NCBI GenBank assembly: GCA_021737975.1
Contig: JAIPCZ010000006.1
Location: 1 to 64,000 of the forward strand
Direction of reading: 5' to 3'
Origin: Polaromonas sp.
GTDB taxonomy: Bacteria > Pseudomonadota > Gammaproteobacteria > Burkholderiales > Burkholderiaceae_C
Length of the DNA: 64,000 nucleotides
Shown here: positions 48,121-58,040 of the stretch, piece after piece
Numbering within the stretch: position 1 is the stretch's first letter
How the letters are laid out: every line of letters begins with the position of its first letter
The notes under the pieces: model-generated
Told to the model about the DNA's origin: nothing
Seen by the model: the letters and a program-made list of their open reading frames with translations, nothing else
The model's database searches: none
Translations under genes and position numbers: made by a program

Positions 48121-49001
48121 GCAGGTTTAGGGTGATGGTGTTGTTTGAGATGCCATTGGCTGCGCGCCGAGCTAGCCCGCGCAATCAGTGCCTCGAGCGC
48201 TGCACCATCGCCTTGCACCATCAGCGCCTCGAACGCCTGCAACTGGGTTTGAAGGTGTTGACTTTGGACCAGCAACTGCTGGCAGTTGGAGAGAAGGATG
48301 TCACGCCAAACCTTGGGGTCGCTGGCAGCAATGCGGGTGAAGTCGCGAAATCCGGGGCCAGCCAGCGACAAGAATTCCTGCCCCTGGGGCTGGCCAGTCA
48401 CGGCGTTCATCAGGGCAAACGCCAGCAGATGAGGGAAGTGGCTGACAGCGGCAAAGGCAGCGTCATGCGCCTCGGGGGACATCTGCACCACCTTGCAGCC
48501 CAGCGCCTGCCAGACCGTGAGCGCTTGCTGGCGCTGCGGGTCGAGGGTTTCGGCCGTGGGGGTCAGAATGACCTGGCAGCCCTGGTACAGCTTGGTATCG
48601 GCATGTTCCACGCCGGCTTTTTCCTTCCCGCCAATCGGGTGGGCAGGCACAAACGAGCCAATCCGCTCCCCCAAGGCACGCTGCCCCGCCGCCAGCACGT
48701 CCGCCTTGGTCGAACCCACGTCCATGATCAGCATCTGCTTTGTGACTGCGGGCGCAATCCATTGAAGGGTGGCCTCGGTGGCTGAAACCGGCACTGCCAC
48801 CAGCACGATGTCGGCGCCGCAGGCCGCCTGTTCAGGCGAGGCTGCTGGCGCGTCGATGACGCCGAGTTGCAGAGCTTTCTGTAGGGTGGCAGCGGACGGG
48901 CTGAAACCGACCACGCGTTGCACCAGGCCGGCATTTTTTAGGGCCAGCGCAAAGGAGCCGCCCATCAGGCCGCAGCCGATCAATCCGAGTTGCTCAAACA
49001 T
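48114..49001 (-). CDS. tyrA: Prephenate/arogenate dehydrogenase
   Basis: This 295-residue NAD-dependent enzyme of tyrosine synthesis starts [21 protein letters not shown] (dinucleotide-binding Gly motif). It contains VGSTKADV and [16 protein letters not shown], and [11 protein letters not shown] in the helical C-terminal domain. It is a monofunctional TyrA without a chorismate mutase domain. The ATG at 49001 is preferred; the frame is open further upstream inside pheA. It lies 2 bp from pheA and overlaps aroA/cmk. Confidence 0.94.
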   Translation of the reverse strand: MFEQLGLIGCGLMGGSFALALKNAGLVQRVVGFSPSAATLQKALQLGVIDAPAASPEQAACGADIVLVAVPVSATEATLQWIAPAVTKQMLIMDVGSTKADVLAAGQRALGERIGSFVPAHPIGGKEKAGVEHADTKLYQGCQVILTPTAETLDPQRQQALTVWQALGCKVVQMSPEAHDAAFAAVSHFPHLLAFALMNAVTGQPQGQEFLSLAGPGFRDFTRIAASDPKVWRDILLSNCQQLLVQSQHLQTQLQAFEALMVQGDGAALEALIARASSARSQWHLKQHHHPKPAC

Positions 49002-49003
49002 GG

Positions 49004-50086
49004 CTACTCGCTGACGGGGTAGGTGCCCAGCACTTTGTAAAACGCGCACAGGCCGCGCAATTCCTCCAGCGCGGCGGCCACATGGGGCTGGCTCGGGTGG
49101 CCTTGCAGGTCGATGTAAAAGTAGTATTCCCACTGGCCCGACCGCGCGGGTCGTGACTCGAAACGGGTCATGGAAACACCGTGTTTCTTCAGCGGCACCA
49201 GCAGGTCGTGAACGGCCCCCGGGCGGTTCGTGACCGACACAATCAGGCTGACGCAGTCATTACCTGTGGCCTGCGGCGCTGCCAGCGTTTGAGGCAGGCA
49301 AATGATGGCAAAGCGGGTGCGGTTGAAGGCGTCATCCTGGATCGCGTAGGACGCAATGTGCAGGCCGAATTCACTGCCGGCGCGCTCGCTCGCGATGGCC
49401 GCCCAGGCCGTGTTGGTGGCGGCCAGGCGGGCGCCCTCGGCGTTGCTGGCGGCAGGGCGTCGCTCGGCATGGGGCAGGTGGGTGGTGAGCCAGTCCTGGC
49501 ACTGCGCCAGCGCCTGCGGGTGGGCGTAAACGGCCTCGATGTCGTGCAGCGAGGGCTCCAGGCGCAGCAAGTTGTGCCGCACCAGAAAGCTGGTTTCGCC
49601 AATGATGTGCAGGGGCGAGTTGAGCAGGAGGTCGAGTGAACGCGAGATCACGCCTTCGGATGAGTTCTCGATCGGCACCACGCCAAACTCAGCGCTGCCC
49701 GCCGCCGTGGCGCGAAATACCTCGTCTATGCTGACACACAGCACACGTGACATGCTGCCGCCAAAAAACTGGATTGCCGCCTGCTCGCTGAAGGTGCCCG
49801 CCGGGCCCAGGTAGGCCACCCGTTGCGGTGCCTCGAGCGCACGGCAGGCCGACATGATTTCCCGCCAGATCAGGCTCAGGCTGTGGTCTTTGAGAGGGCC
49901 GCCGTTGTGCGCCTGCAAATTGGCAATGACCTGCGCCTCGCGGTCGGGGCGGAACACGGCCGAGCCGTCCAGCTTTTTGATTTCACCCACTTCATGGGCC
50001 AGGCTGGCGCGCTGGTTCAGCAGCTTGAGCAGTTCCCGGTCAAGGGTGTCTATCTGGGTGCGCAATTCAGGAAGGGTTTTGGCCAT
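49004..50086 (-). CDS. pheA: Chorismate mutase / prephenate dehydratase (P-protein)
   Basis: This 360-residue bifunctional enzyme of phenylalanine synthesis has three parts. The N-terminal AroQ-type chorismate mutase spans about 1-85 (LRTQIDTLDRELLKLLNQRA). The prephenate dehydratase spans about 95-270 (VAYLGPAGTFSEQAA, GVVPIENSSEGVI). The C-terminal ACT regulatory domain spans about 280-355 (NRPGAVHDLLVPL, and ESRP for feedback by phenylalanine). The ATG at 50086 fits the family start. It follows serC by 60 bp. Confidence 0.96.
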   Translation of the reverse strand: MAKTLPELRTQIDTLDRELLKLLNQRASLAHEVGEIKKLDGSAVFRPDREAQVIANLQAHNGGPLKDHSLSLIWREIMSACRALEAPQRVAYLGPAGTFSEQAAIQFFGGSMSRVLCVSIDEVFRATAAGSAEFGVVPIENSSEGVISRSLDLLLNSPLHIIGETSFLVRHNLLRLEPSLHDIEAVYAHPQALAQCQDWLTTHLPHAERRPAASNAEGARLAATNTAWAAIASERAGSEFGLHIASYAIQDDAFNRTRFAIICLPQTLAAPQATGNDCVSLIVSVTNRPGAVHDLLVPLKKHGVSMTRFESRPARSGQWEYYFYIDLQGHPSQPHVAAALEELRGLCAFYKVLGTYPVSE

Positions 50087-50146
50087 GGGCTGGTTCAAGT
50101 GAAAGAGGGGTCGTCGTTGCGGGCGCAAGCGTGGCAAGCCGTGGCT

Positions 50147-51244
50147 TCAGCCGTGCCGGCCTTCGAAGTCACGCAGGTAGTCCACCAGAGCCTGCACACC
50201 GTCGAGGGGCATGGCGTTGTAAATGCTGGCGCGCATGCCGCCCACCGACTTGTGGCCCTTGAGTTGCAGCAGGCCGCGCTCGCGAGCGCCGCTGAGGAAG
50301 GCGTCGTTGAGGCTTTCGTCGCGCAGGTAAAACGGCACATTCATGCGCGAGCGGCAAGCTCTGGCCACCCGGTTCAGGTACAGGCTGGAGTGGTCGATGG
50401 CGTTGTAAAGCAGTTCGGCCTTGGCGATGTTACGGGCTTCGATCGCGGCGATGCCACCCTGGGTTTTGAGCCACTTGAACACCAGCCCGGCGATGTAGAT
50501 CGAATAGGTCGGCGGCGTGTTGAACATCGAGTCGTTGTCGGCCACGGTGCGGTAGTTGAAGGCACTCGGACAAATCGGCAGCGCGCGGTCGAGCAGGTCT
50601 TCGCGCACCACCACCAGCGTCAAACCGGCCGGCCCCAGGTTTTTCTGGGCACCGCCAAAGGCCAGTCCGACACGCGACCATTCAACCGGGCGGGAGGCCA
50701 CATGCGAGGAAAAGTCCACAACCAGGGGGGCATCGCAGCCCAGGGCCTTCAGGTCGGGCAACTCGTGGTATTCGACGCCGTTGATGGTCTCGTTGCTGCA
50801 GATGTGCACATAGGCCGGCTTGCCGCTGAGTTGCCAACCGGCGGGGTCAGCCAGCGTGGTGTGGCCGTTGCCCTTGGTGTTGGCCGCCTCTGCGGCGTTG
50901 CAGTACTTGCGCGCTTCGCCCAGGGACTTTTGGCTCCAACTGCCGGTCACGACAAAGTCAGCCGTTTGTCCCCGTGACAGGTTCAGCGGCACGATGGCGT
51001 TTTCAGCCAGGCCACCGCCCTGCATGAAGAGCAACTTGAAGTTTTTTGGCACTGCCAGCAGTTCACGCAAATCAGCCTGGGCTTGTTCGTGAATCACACC
51101 GAATTCCTTGCCCCGGTGGCTCATTTCCATGACGCCCATGCCGCTGCCATGCCAGTCGAGCATTTCGGCGGCCGCTTCGGCCAGCACCGCGTCGGGCATG
51201 ACGGCGGGGCCGGCAGAAAAGTTATACGGTCGCATCGCTGTCAT
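50147..51244 (-). CDS. serC: Phosphoserine aminotransferase
   Basis: The product has about 365 residues and belongs to the class-V aminotransferase fold. It makes phosphoserine and also 4-phosphohydroxythreonine for pyridoxal phosphate. It starts [14 protein letters not shown] with the pyridoxal-phosphate lysine in [12 protein letters not shown], and ends [20 protein letters not shown]. Two starts are possible (51244 and 51235); both lie within the 3' end of gyrA, so the genes overlap by 14 to 23 bases. The coding overlap suggests coupling to gyrA. Confidence 0.95.
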   Translation of the reverse strand: MTAMRPYNFSAGPAVMPDAVLAEAAAEMLDWHGSGMGVMEMSHRGKEFGVIHEQAQADLRELLAVPKNFKLLFMQGGGLAENAIVPLNLSRGQTADFVVTGSWSQKSLGEARKYCNAAEAANTKGNGHTTLADPAGWQLSGKPAYVHICSNETINGVEYHELPDLKALGCDAPLVVDFSSHVASRPVEWSRVGLAFGGAQKNLGPAGLTLVVVREDLLDRALPICPSAFNYRTVADNDSMFNTPPTYSIYIAGLVFKWLKTQGGIAAIEARNIAKAELLYNAIDHSSLYLNRVARACRSRMNVPFYLRDESLNDAFLSGARERGLLQLKGHKSVGGMRASIYNAMPLDGVQALVDYLRDFEGRHG

Positions 51245-53855
51245 CGTCAGTGGCGTCTTCTGTGGGGGTAATGGCATCGTTTTCCACAATGCGCTGCAGG
51301 CCGCTCAATTGCGAGCCGTCGTCCAGGCCAATCAGGGTCACACCCTGGGTGGCGCGACCCAATTCGCGGATTTCAGAGACGCGGGTGCGCACCAGCACAC
51401 CCTTGTCGGTGATCAGCATGATTTCATCGTCGGCGTGCACCAGCGTGGCAGCCACCACTTTGCCGTTGCGCTCGCTTTGCTGAATGGCAATCATGCCCTT
51501 GGTGCCACGGCCATGGCGGGTGTATTCGGCAATGCTGGTGCGCTTGCCATAACCATGCTGGGTGGCCGTCAGCACGCTTTGTGTCTCGTCTCCGGCGACC
51601 AGCATGGCAATCACGCTTTGGCTTTCTTCGAGCATCATGCCGCGCACGCCGCGCGCCTGGCGGCCCATCGGGCGCACATCGTTTTCATCAAAACGCACCG
51701 CTTTGCCGCCGTCGCTGAACAGCATCACGTCGTGCTGGCCGTCGGTCAGGGCGGCACCGATCAGGTAGTCGCCTTCGTCCAGGTCAACGGCGATGATGCC
51801 GGCCTTTCGCGGATTGGAAAACTCGACCAACGCGGTTTTCTTGACCGTGCCCATGCTGGTTGCCATGAAGACGTACTGGTCGACAGGGAACGTGCGTTTT
51901 TCGCCGGTCAGGGCCAGCACCACGGTGATCTTTTCGCCGTCCTGCAGCGGGAACATGTTGACGATGGGGCGCCCGCGCGAGCCGCGCGAGCCCTGCGGCA
52001 CTTCCCACACCTTGAGCCAGTACATGCGACCGCGATTGCTGAAGCACAGGATGTAGTCGTGCGTGTTCGCAATGAACAACTGGTCGACCCAGTCGTCTTC
52101 CTTGGTGGCTGTGGCCTGCTTGCCGCGTCCGCCACGCTTTTGCGCCCGGTACTCGCTCAAAGGCTGGCTCTTGATGTACCCGCTGTGGCTCAGGGTGACC
52201 ACCATATCGGTCGGGGTGATCAGGTCTTCGGTCGACAAGTCGTAGGAACTGTGCTCCACCAGCGAGCGGCGTGCGCCCAGCTTGGTCAGGCCAAACTCGG
52301 TCTTGATGGCCGTGAGCTCGTCGCCGATGATGACGGAGACACGCTCGGGGCGGGACAGGATGTCGAGCAGGTCATCGATCTCGGCCATGACTTCCTTGTA
52401 TTCGGCCACGATCTTGTCTTGCTCGAGGCCGGTCAGGCGTTGCAGGCGCATCTGCAAGATTTCCTGCGCTTGCGTGTCGGACAGGCGGTACAGGCCATCC
52501 TTGCCCATGCCGTACTGCATCTCAAGGCCGTTCGGACGGTAATCGTCGGCATTGACGACACCCCCGTCGGCGCGCGTGCGGGTGAGCATTTCGCGCACCA
52601 GTTTGCTGTCCCAGGGGCGGTTCATCAGTTCGATCTTGGCCACGGGCGGCGTGGGCGACTCGCGGATGATACGAATGAACTCGTCGATGTTGGCCAGCGC
52701 CACAGCCAGGCCCTCTAGCACATGGCCGCGCTCGCGCGCCTTGCGCAAGTTGAACACGGTGCGCCGTGTCACCACCTCGCGGCGGTGCTGCAAGAAGACC
52801 TCGACCAGGTCTTTCAGGTTGCACAACTTGGGTTGGCCGTTGATCAGGGCCACCATGTTCATGCCGAAGGTGTCCTGCAACTGGGTCTGTTTGTAAAGGT
52901 TGTTCAGCACGACCTCGGGCACCTCGCCGCGCTTGAGCTCGATGACCAGGCGCATCCCGGACTTGTCCGACTCGTCCTGGATATGGCTGATGCCTTCTAT
53001 TTTCTTTTCATGGACCAGCTCGGCCATGCGCTCCTGCAGTGTCTTCTTGTTGACCTGGTAGGGCAGTTCGTCGACGATGATGGACTGACGCTGCCCCTTG
53101 TCAATGTCTTCGAAGTGGCACTTGGCACGCATCACGACGCGACCGCGGCCGGTGCGGTAGCCGTCCTTGACGCCGTTGATGCCGTAGATGATGCCGGCAG
53201 TGGGGAAGTCCGGCGCCGGAATGATTTCCATCAATTCGTCAATCGAGGCTTCCGGGTTGCGCAGCAGGTGCAGGCAGGCATCGACCACTTCATTCAAGTT
53301 GTGCGGCGGGATGTTGGTGGCCATGCCGACCGCAATGCCGCCCGAGCCATTGATCAGCAGGTTCGGCAGGCGCGCGGGCAGCACCAGGGGCTCCTTTTCA
53401 GAGCCGTCGTAGTTGGGGCCGAAGTCGACGGTTTCCTTGTCCAGGTCAGCCAGCAGTTCGTGGGCGATCTTGGCCAGCCGAATCTCGGTGTAACGCATGG
53501 CGGCAGCGTTGTCGCCATCGACGGAGCCGAAGTTGCCCTGGCCGTCCACCAGCATGTGCCGCATGGAAAAATCCTGCGCCATTCGCACGATGGTGTCATA
53601 GACCGACTGGTCGCCGTGGGGGTGGTATTTGCCAATGACATCGCCAACGATACGGGCTGATTTCTTGTAGGCCTTGTTCCAGTCGTTGTTGAGCTCGTGC
53701 ATGGCAAACAGCACACGCCGGTGAACCGGTTTCAAGCCGTCACGCGCATCGGGCAACGCCCGCCCGACGATCACGCTCATGGCGTAATCCAGGTAACTGC
53801 GGCGCATCTCGTCAGCAAGACTGGTGGGCAGGGTTTCTTTGGCGAACTGGGTCAT
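51222..53855 (-). CDS. gyrA: DNA gyrase subunit A
   Basis: This 877-residue type II topoisomerase subunit has the catalytic tyrosine in [10 protein letters not shown] and the quinolone-determining region [17 protein letters not shown] at residues 78-94. The C-terminal beta-pinwheel carries the GyrA box QKRGGRG near residue 573. The residue equivalent to E. coli Ser83 is Gln83, while Asp87 is kept. An acidic tail (EDATDDDSD) ends the protein. It is the first gene of the minus-strand housekeeping series; the 249-bp region upstream is shared with the divergent OmpA-like gene. Confidence 0.97.
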   Translation of the reverse strand: MTQFAKETLPTSLADEMRRSYLDYAMSVIVGRALPDARDGLKPVHRRVLFAMHELNNDWNKAYKKSARIVGDVIGKYHPHGDQSVYDTIVRMAQDFSMRHMLVDGQGNFGSVDGDNAAAMRYTEIRLAKIAHELLADLDKETVDFGPNYDGSEKEPLVLPARLPNLLINGSGGIAVGMATNIPPHNLNEVVDACLHLLRNPEASIDELMEIIPAPDFPTAGIIYGINGVKDGYRTGRGRVVMRAKCHFEDIDKGQRQSIIVDELPYQVNKKTLQERMAELVHEKKIEGISHIQDESDKSGMRLVIELKRGEVPEVVLNNLYKQTQLQDTFGMNMVALINGQPKLCNLKDLVEVFLQHRREVVTRRTVFNLRKARERGHVLEGLAVALANIDEFIRIIRESPTPPVAKIELMNRPWDSKLVREMLTRTRADGGVVNADDYRPNGLEMQYGMGKDGLYRLSDTQAQEILQMRLQRLTGLEQDKIVAEYKEVMAEIDDLLDILSRPERVSVIIGDELTAIKTEFGLTKLGARRSLVEHSSYDLSTEDLITPTDMVVTLSHSGYIKSQPLSEYRAQKRGGRGKQATATKEDDWVDQLFIANTHDYILCFSNRGRMYWLKVWEVPQGSRGSRGRPIVNMFPLQDGEKITVVLALTGEKRTFPVDQYVFMATSMGTVKKTALVEFSNPRKAGIIAVDLDEGDYLIGAALTDGQHDVMLFSDGGKAVRFDENDVRPMGRQARGVRGMMLEESQSVIAMLVAGDETQSVLTATQHGYGKRTSIAEYTRHGRGTKGMIAIQQSERNGKVVAATLVHADDEIMLITDKGVLVRTRVSEIRELGRATQGVTLIGLDDGSQLSGLQRIVENDAITPTEDATDDDSDATV

Positions 53856-54033
53856 GGGGTGGACTTGAGGCTAGGCAAGATCTAAGTTAGCGCCACATTT
53901 TAAGCTGTGTGCCTGTGGCTGCTTTGCAACGCCTGCTCCAAATAGTGATTGCTGACGCCGCGAAAGTGGGCGCCCGTTGATTTCCCGCACGCCAGCCAAA
54001 GCTTGCTGTGGCACAATGAACCGAACGCCCAAC

Positions 54034-54062
54034 TTGATAGGCATCTTGGGTGTCCCTATACC
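54034..54062 (+). promoter_or_regulatory. Sigma-70 promoter of the OmpA-like gene
   Basis: TTGATA at 54034-54039 and TATACC at 54057-54062 are separated by exactly 17 bp, giving transcription from about 54069 and a leader of about 36 nt with AAGGAG before the ATG. Confidence 0.65.
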
Positions 54063-54104
54063 TACGCGGCTTTGCTGCGGATTTTTCCCTTAAGGAGAAC
54101 CCTG

Positions 54105-54758
54105 ATGAAATTGAACAAATTAGCCATGCTTATCGCTACTGCGGCGCTTGCAACTGCTGCCGGCGCGCAGTCCATTGACAACTGGCGCAGCTCCGATGGC
54201 ACGGTCTGGAAAAATGGCAGCAACGAAATGTGCTGGCGTGATGCCAACTGGACTCCCGCTACTGCGGCGGTCGGCTGTGATGGCGCCATTGTGGCTCCCA
54301 AGCCCGCTCCCGCACCTGCGCCCAAGGCGGCACCTGCACCCGCACCAGTCGCCGCACCTGCTCCGGCACCCGCACCTGCACCCAAGCCGGCACCCGTTGC
54401 CGCGGCCAAGGTCACTTATGCCGCTGACGCATTCTTTGATTTCGACAAGTCGGTGCTCAAGCCTGAAGGCAAAGCCAAGCTCGACGATCTGGTCGCCAAG
54501 GTCAAGGACATCAGCCTTGAAGTGGTGATCGCCGTCGGTCACGCCGATGCCACCGGTCCGGACACTTACAACCAGAAACTGTCGGTCCGTCGCTCGGAGG
54601 CTGTGAAGGCTTATCTGGTGTCCAAGGGCATCGAAAAGAACCGTATCTACACTGAAGGCAAGGGTGAGGCCCAGCCTGTGGCTGACAACAAGACCAAAGA
54701 AGGTCGCGCCAAGAACCGCCGCGTTGAAGTCGAAGTGGTGGGTACACGCGCCAAGTAA
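54105..54758 (+). CDS. OmpA-family peptidoglycan-binding outer-membrane protein
   Basis: This 217-residue protein has a signal peptide (about 1-21, ending AGAQS). A short Cys-containing domain follows (about 22-62, Cys pair around CWRD and GCDG). An Ala-Pro-rich linker of about 40 residues leads to an OmpA-C domain (about 105-210). Key OmpA residues are visible: FFDFDKSVLKPEGKAKLDDL, GHADATGPDTYNQKLSVRRS and NRRVEVEV. It probably tethers the outer membrane to peptidoglycan, without a full N-terminal barrel. AAGGAG lies 7 bp upstream of the ATG at 54105. A strong terminator follows, so it is monocistronic. Confidence 0.92.
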   Translation: MKLNKLAMLIATAALATAAGAQSIDNWRSSDGTVWKNGSNEMCWRDANWTPATAAVGCDGAIVAPKPAPAPAPKAAPAPAPVAAPAPAPAPAPKPAPVAAAKVTYAADAFFDFDKSVLKPEGKAKLDDLVAKVKDISLEVVIAVGHADATGPDTYNQKLSVRRSEAVKAYLVSKGIEKNRIYTEGKGEAQPVADNKTKEGRAKNRRVEVEVVGTRAK

Positions 54759-54785
54759 TGGGTCCATGCCCTAGCGATTGACGCT

Positions 54786-54819
54786 CAACAAAAAACCCGC
54801 TTCGGCGGGTTTTTTGTTG
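54786..54819. terminator. Intrinsic terminator with UUCG tetraloop
   Basis: Arms 54786-54800 and 54805-54819 are exact reverse complements (core AAAAAACCCGC/GCGGGTTTTTT) around TTCG. It follows the OmpA-like gene. Confidence 0.93.
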
Positions 54820-54897
54820 TCTGTGCACAGCCAGGTCACTCTATTGGTATTCTCATGATCAGGAGGGACAAAGCGATTCAGCTTCATTATTCAAAAT

Positions 54898-54930
54898 ACT
54901 AGGGTTTACCCTAAAATACTACTCTATGAT
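54898..54930 (+). promoter_or_regulatory. Palindromic operator and -10 element of the acetate kinase operon
   Basis: ACTAGGGTTTACCCTA (54898-54913) shares 14 of 16 bases with the site before the AOR operon. A good -10 hexamer, TATGAT, lies at 54925-54930, 11 bp after it, so the palindrome would cover the -35 position (GGGTTT at the 17-bp spacing) and could bind an activator or repressor there. Confidence 0.55.
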
Positions 54931-54958
54931 TTTCTTGATGCGGACATGAGGCATAACA

Positions 54959-55366
54959 ATGCAGGATAGACGAGCATTGATAAAGCGCCTGAGTTCCTCA
55001 TTGGAAACGCTCAACGCGCGGATTGCCCGTCTGGCCTCTGCATTGCATGTGCCCCTCAATGATCCAATGGCCATTGCGGCGCTGATGGCGACCCATCCGG
55101 TGCAGGCCGTCTTCAAGGAGCGCCGCAAAGCCGCGCTTGACATGGCGCACGTGAATGTCGACCCTGACCGCCGTGAGGCGCATCAGCACGAGGAATTGCG
55201 TGGCTTGCTGGTCCTGCGTTATCACATGGAGACCACCAGCCTCAATGACAACGGCCTGCTTGTCACCTGGGAGGCGATGGCACAGGCCGAAGAAATTCTG
55301 GTGCGCCAGGGATTCAAACCTGGGGCCGATGGTGTGGGTCTGGATAGTTTTTTTAATGTTGCCTAA
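54959..55366 (+). CDS. Uncharacterised protein at the head of the phosphotransacylase/acetate kinase operon
   Basis: This 135-residue soluble, mostly helical protein has no recognised domain. The N-terminal half is Arg/Ala/Leu-rich (RRALIKRLSSSLETLNARIA, then ATHPVQAVFKERRKAALDMA). The middle has a His-rich stretch (REAHQHEEL). The C-terminus contains TWEAMAQAEEILVRQGF. It ends one base before the next start codon, so it is cotranscribed with the MaoC-phosphotransacylase fusion. A regulatory or adaptor role for that enzyme is a guess from position alone. Confidence 0.6.
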   Translation: MQDRRALIKRLSSSLETLNARIARLASALHVPLNDPMAIAALMATHPVQAVFKERRKAALDMAHVNVDPDRREAHQHEELRGLLVLRYHMETTSLNDNGLLVTWEAMAQAEEILVRQGFKPGADGVGLDSFFNVA

Positions 55367-56803
55367 ATGTTTTGGATTGATATGAACCTGCCTTCTGATG
55401 CTGAACTGATCGAAAACTTCACTTTTTCCGAGATCAAGCTCGGGCAGAGTGCCCGCCTGTTGCGCACTTTGACGCTCGAGGACATCCAGGCTTTTGCTGC
55501 CGTGTCAGGCGACACCAATCCGGCGCACCTCGACTCCGTCTATGCCAGCGACAGTCTGTTCCATGGCGTGATTGCCCACGGCATGTGGAGTGGCGCATTG
55601 ATTTCAGCCTTGCTGGGAACCCAGTTTCCTGGTCCGGGAACCATTTACCAGGACCAGGCGCTGCATTTTGTAAAACCTGTTCGGGTTGGTGACACGCTCA
55701 CGGTCACCGTGACCGTCACGGTCCTGCATCCGGAAAACAAGAGCGTGGAGCTTGACTGCCGGGTTTTAAACCAGCGCGGTGAATTGGTTTTGAGCGGTGT
55801 GGCCAAGGTCCTGGCGCCGACCAACAAGGTGCGCCTGCCTCGCGTGGTGGCGCCGCAGATTCAATTGTTCGACCCGATGGCACGTTTTAACAGCCTGCTG
55901 GCGCTTGGGCAGAATCTTGAGGCGGTGCGCTGTGCCGTGGTGCACCCTTGTGACGAGGGCTCGCTCAGCGGCGCCATGGACGCAGCCCGTTATGGGCTGA
56001 TCGTGCCGGTGCTGATCGGCCCAGACACGCGCATCCGTCATGTGGCAACCGAAGCCGGAATCGACCTCACCGGGGTGGAGATTGTGTCGGTGCCGCACAG
56101 CCATGCGGCGGCCGAAAAGGCGGCTGAGATGGCTGCCGCCTGGGAGGTCGAGATGCTCATGAAGGGCAGCCTGCACACAGACGAACTGATTCACGCGGTG
56201 CTGGCCAAGCCCGCCTTGCGCACGGGGCGGCGCATGTCCCATGTGTTTCGTTTTGATGTGCCGCTGTACCACAAGCCGCTGCTGATCACCGACGCCGCGC
56301 TCAACATCCATCCCACTCTGAAAGAGAAAGTCGACATCATCCAGAACGCCATCGACTTCGCGCGCATCCTTGGGGTGGCGGAGCCTAAAGTCGCCATTTT
56401 GTCGGCTGTGGAAATGGTGAACTCCAATATCCCGTCCACGCTGGATGCCGCCGCCCTGTGCAAAATGGCCGAGCGCGGCCAGATCACCGGCGGTATGCTC
56501 GACGGGCCGCTGGCTTTTGACAATGCCATCTCCATGCAAGCCGCGCAAATCAAGAACATCGAATCAGCGGTGGCCGGCCATGCCGACATCCTGGCCGTGC
56601 CTGACCTGGAGAGTGGCAATATGCTGGCCAAGCAGCTGGAATACCTGGCCGGTGCCAGCGGTTCCGGCATTGTGCTCGGTGCCCGGGTTCCCATTGCGCT
56701 GACCAGCCGGGCTGATGGGCCGTCAAATCGGGTGGCCTCGGCCTTGCTCGCCCTTCTGGTGGCGCACAACGCGCGCCGCGATCATCCCCGCCCCGTTTGG
56801 TAA
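55367..56803 (+). CDS. Fused MaoC-type enoyl-CoA hydratase / phosphate acyltransferase
   Basis: In this 478-residue protein residues 20-155 form a MaoC/PhaJ hot-dog domain with the hydratase signature FAAVSGDTNPAHLD and FHGVIAHGM. Residues about 165-475 form a phosphate acetyl/butyryltransferase domain (PCDEGSLSGAMDAARYGLIVPVLIGP, KGSLHTDELIHAVL, GMLDGPLAFDNAIS). The fused protein may hydrate enoyl-CoA and convert acyl-CoA to acyl-phosphate for the acetate kinase encoded next. The start at 55367 directly abuts the previous stop; ATG 55382 is an alternative. Acyl specificity is not evident. Confidence 0.9.
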   Translation: MFWIDMNLPSDAELIENFTFSEIKLGQSARLLRTLTLEDIQAFAAVSGDTNPAHLDSVYASDSLFHGVIAHGMWSGALISALLGTQFPGPGTIYQDQALHFVKPVRVGDTLTVTVTVTVLHPENKSVELDCRVLNQRGELVLSGVAKVLAPTNKVRLPRVVAPQIQLFDPMARFNSLLALGQNLEAVRCAVVHPCDEGSLSGAMDAARYGLIVPVLIGPDTRIRHVATEAGIDLTGVEIVSVPHSHAAAEKAAEMAAAWEVEMLMKGSLHTDELIHAVLAKPALRTGRRMSHVFRFDVPLYHKPLLITDAALNIHPTLKEKVDIIQNAIDFARILGVAEPKVAILSAVEMVNSNIPSTLDAAALCKMAERGQITGGMLDGPLAFDNAISMQAAQIKNIESAVAGHADILAVPDLESGNMLAKQLEYLAGASGSGIVLGARVPIALTSRADGPSNRVASALLALLVAHNARRDHPRPVW

Positions 56804-56813
56804 AGGCGCAGCC

Positions 56814-57998
56814 ATGTCTGTTTTGTCGGTCAATGCGGGCTCCTCGAGCCTGAAGTTTTCCTTGTATCCACTGGTGCAGCGACAGGTGACACCTCAGATA
56901 CTCACGGGCAATATCGAGGGGCTTGAGCCGGGCGGCTCGCCTGAAATGCGCTGGACCTTTCAAGGTCAAAGCCACCGTCGCCAGCTGAATTTTGGCGCTG
57001 AGCCGGTCTTTGCCCAGGCGCTGTCAAGTTTGCGCAAACTGCTCGCGAGTCTGCCGGACACCCCTGCCATGCAGGCGGTGGCGCATCGGGTCGTGCATGG
57101 TGGCGCGCAATACCGGGCCAGTGTGCTGGTCACCGAGGCCGTGCTCGCTGACCTGATGCAACTTAACGCCTTGGCGCCCCTGCATCAGCCGCACAACCTG
57201 GCCGGTGTCCGGGCCTTTGCCAAGGCGTTTCCCGACGTGCCACAAGTGGCGTGTTTTGACACGGCTTTTCATGCCAGCTTGCCCGAGCTGGATTACCGCT
57301 TTGCCTTGCCCGATGCGCTGTACCAGCAGGGCTTGCGCCGTTACGGCTTTCATGGCCTGTCGTACCAGTATGTCATGGGCGAGTTGCTCGCCCAAAGCAG
57401 CCGCGCCAAAGGCCGCGTGCTGATGGCCCATTTGGGCAACGGGGCCAGCCTGTGCGCCGCGCGCGAGGGCAGGAGTTGTGCGACCACCATGGGTTTTTCC
57501 GCGCTGGACGGTTTGATGATGGGCACGCGCACGGGCGCGCTCGACCCCGGTGTCCTGCTTTTTTTGCTCGCGCAAGGCTGGGACCATGACCGGCTGCAAA
57601 CCTTGCTCTACAAACAAAGTGGCCTGCTCGGAGTGTCGGGGATTTCGGCCGACATGCGTCGCCTGCGCGCTGACAACTCGACCAGCGCCAAATTGGCGGT
57701 GGACATGTTCACTTACCGGGTATTGCGCGAAAGTGGCGCCCTCGTCGCCTGCTTGCAGGGCCTTGATGTGCTGGCCTTCAGCGGCGGCATTGGTGAGCAC
57801 GACGTGGCGCTGCGCAGCGAGGTCTGCCAGCGGCTGGCCTGGTTGGGCGTGGTGATCGATCCGGTGCTTAACCTGCAGGCCACGGGTGAGCAGATCATGG
57901 CCATTCACGCGCCCGAAAGCGCCATTGAAGTGTGGGTCGTGCCGACTGACGAGGGCGTGGTGGCGGCGCGCGAAGCCGCGCAATTGATCGCCGCCTGA
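56814..57998 (+). CDS. ackA: Acetate/propionate kinase
   Basis: This 394-residue ASKHA-fold kinase starts MSVLSVNAGSSSLKFSLYP, the ackA N-terminal signature. It contains ACFDTAFHASLPELDYRFALP, RRYGFHGLSYQYV, HLGNGASLCAAR and DGLMMGTRTGALDPGV. It interconverts acyl-phosphate and carboxylate with ATP. The ATG at 56814 follows the fusion gene by 10 bp. Together with the phosphotransacylase it yields ATP from acyl-CoA or activates acetate, matching a carboxylate link to the AOR system. Confidence 0.95.
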   Translation: MSVLSVNAGSSSLKFSLYPLVQRQVTPQILTGNIEGLEPGGSPEMRWTFQGQSHRRQLNFGAEPVFAQALSSLRKLLASLPDTPAMQAVAHRVVHGGAQYRASVLVTEAVLADLMQLNALAPLHQPHNLAGVRAFAKAFPDVPQVACFDTAFHASLPELDYRFALPDALYQQGLRRYGFHGLSYQYVMGELLAQSSRAKGRVLMAHLGNGASLCAAREGRSCATTMGFSALDGLMMGTRTGALDPGVLLFLLAQGWDHDRLQTLLYKQSGLLGVSGISADMRRLRADNSTSAKLAVDMFTYRVLRESGALVACLQGLDVLAFSGGIGEHDVALRSEVCQRLAWLGVVIDPVLNLQATGEQIMAIHAPESAIEVWVVPTDEGVVAAREAAQLIAA

Positions 57999-58040
57999 GC
58001 CGGCTTTCCCGTCTGCGCCTGGCTTTGCGATACTCGGCGC

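Noticed and set aside
46336-48135. 599-codon plus-strand frame opposite aroA/cmk
   Set aside because: Gly/Arg/His-rich sequence without motifs, fully opposite the conserved fusion gene.
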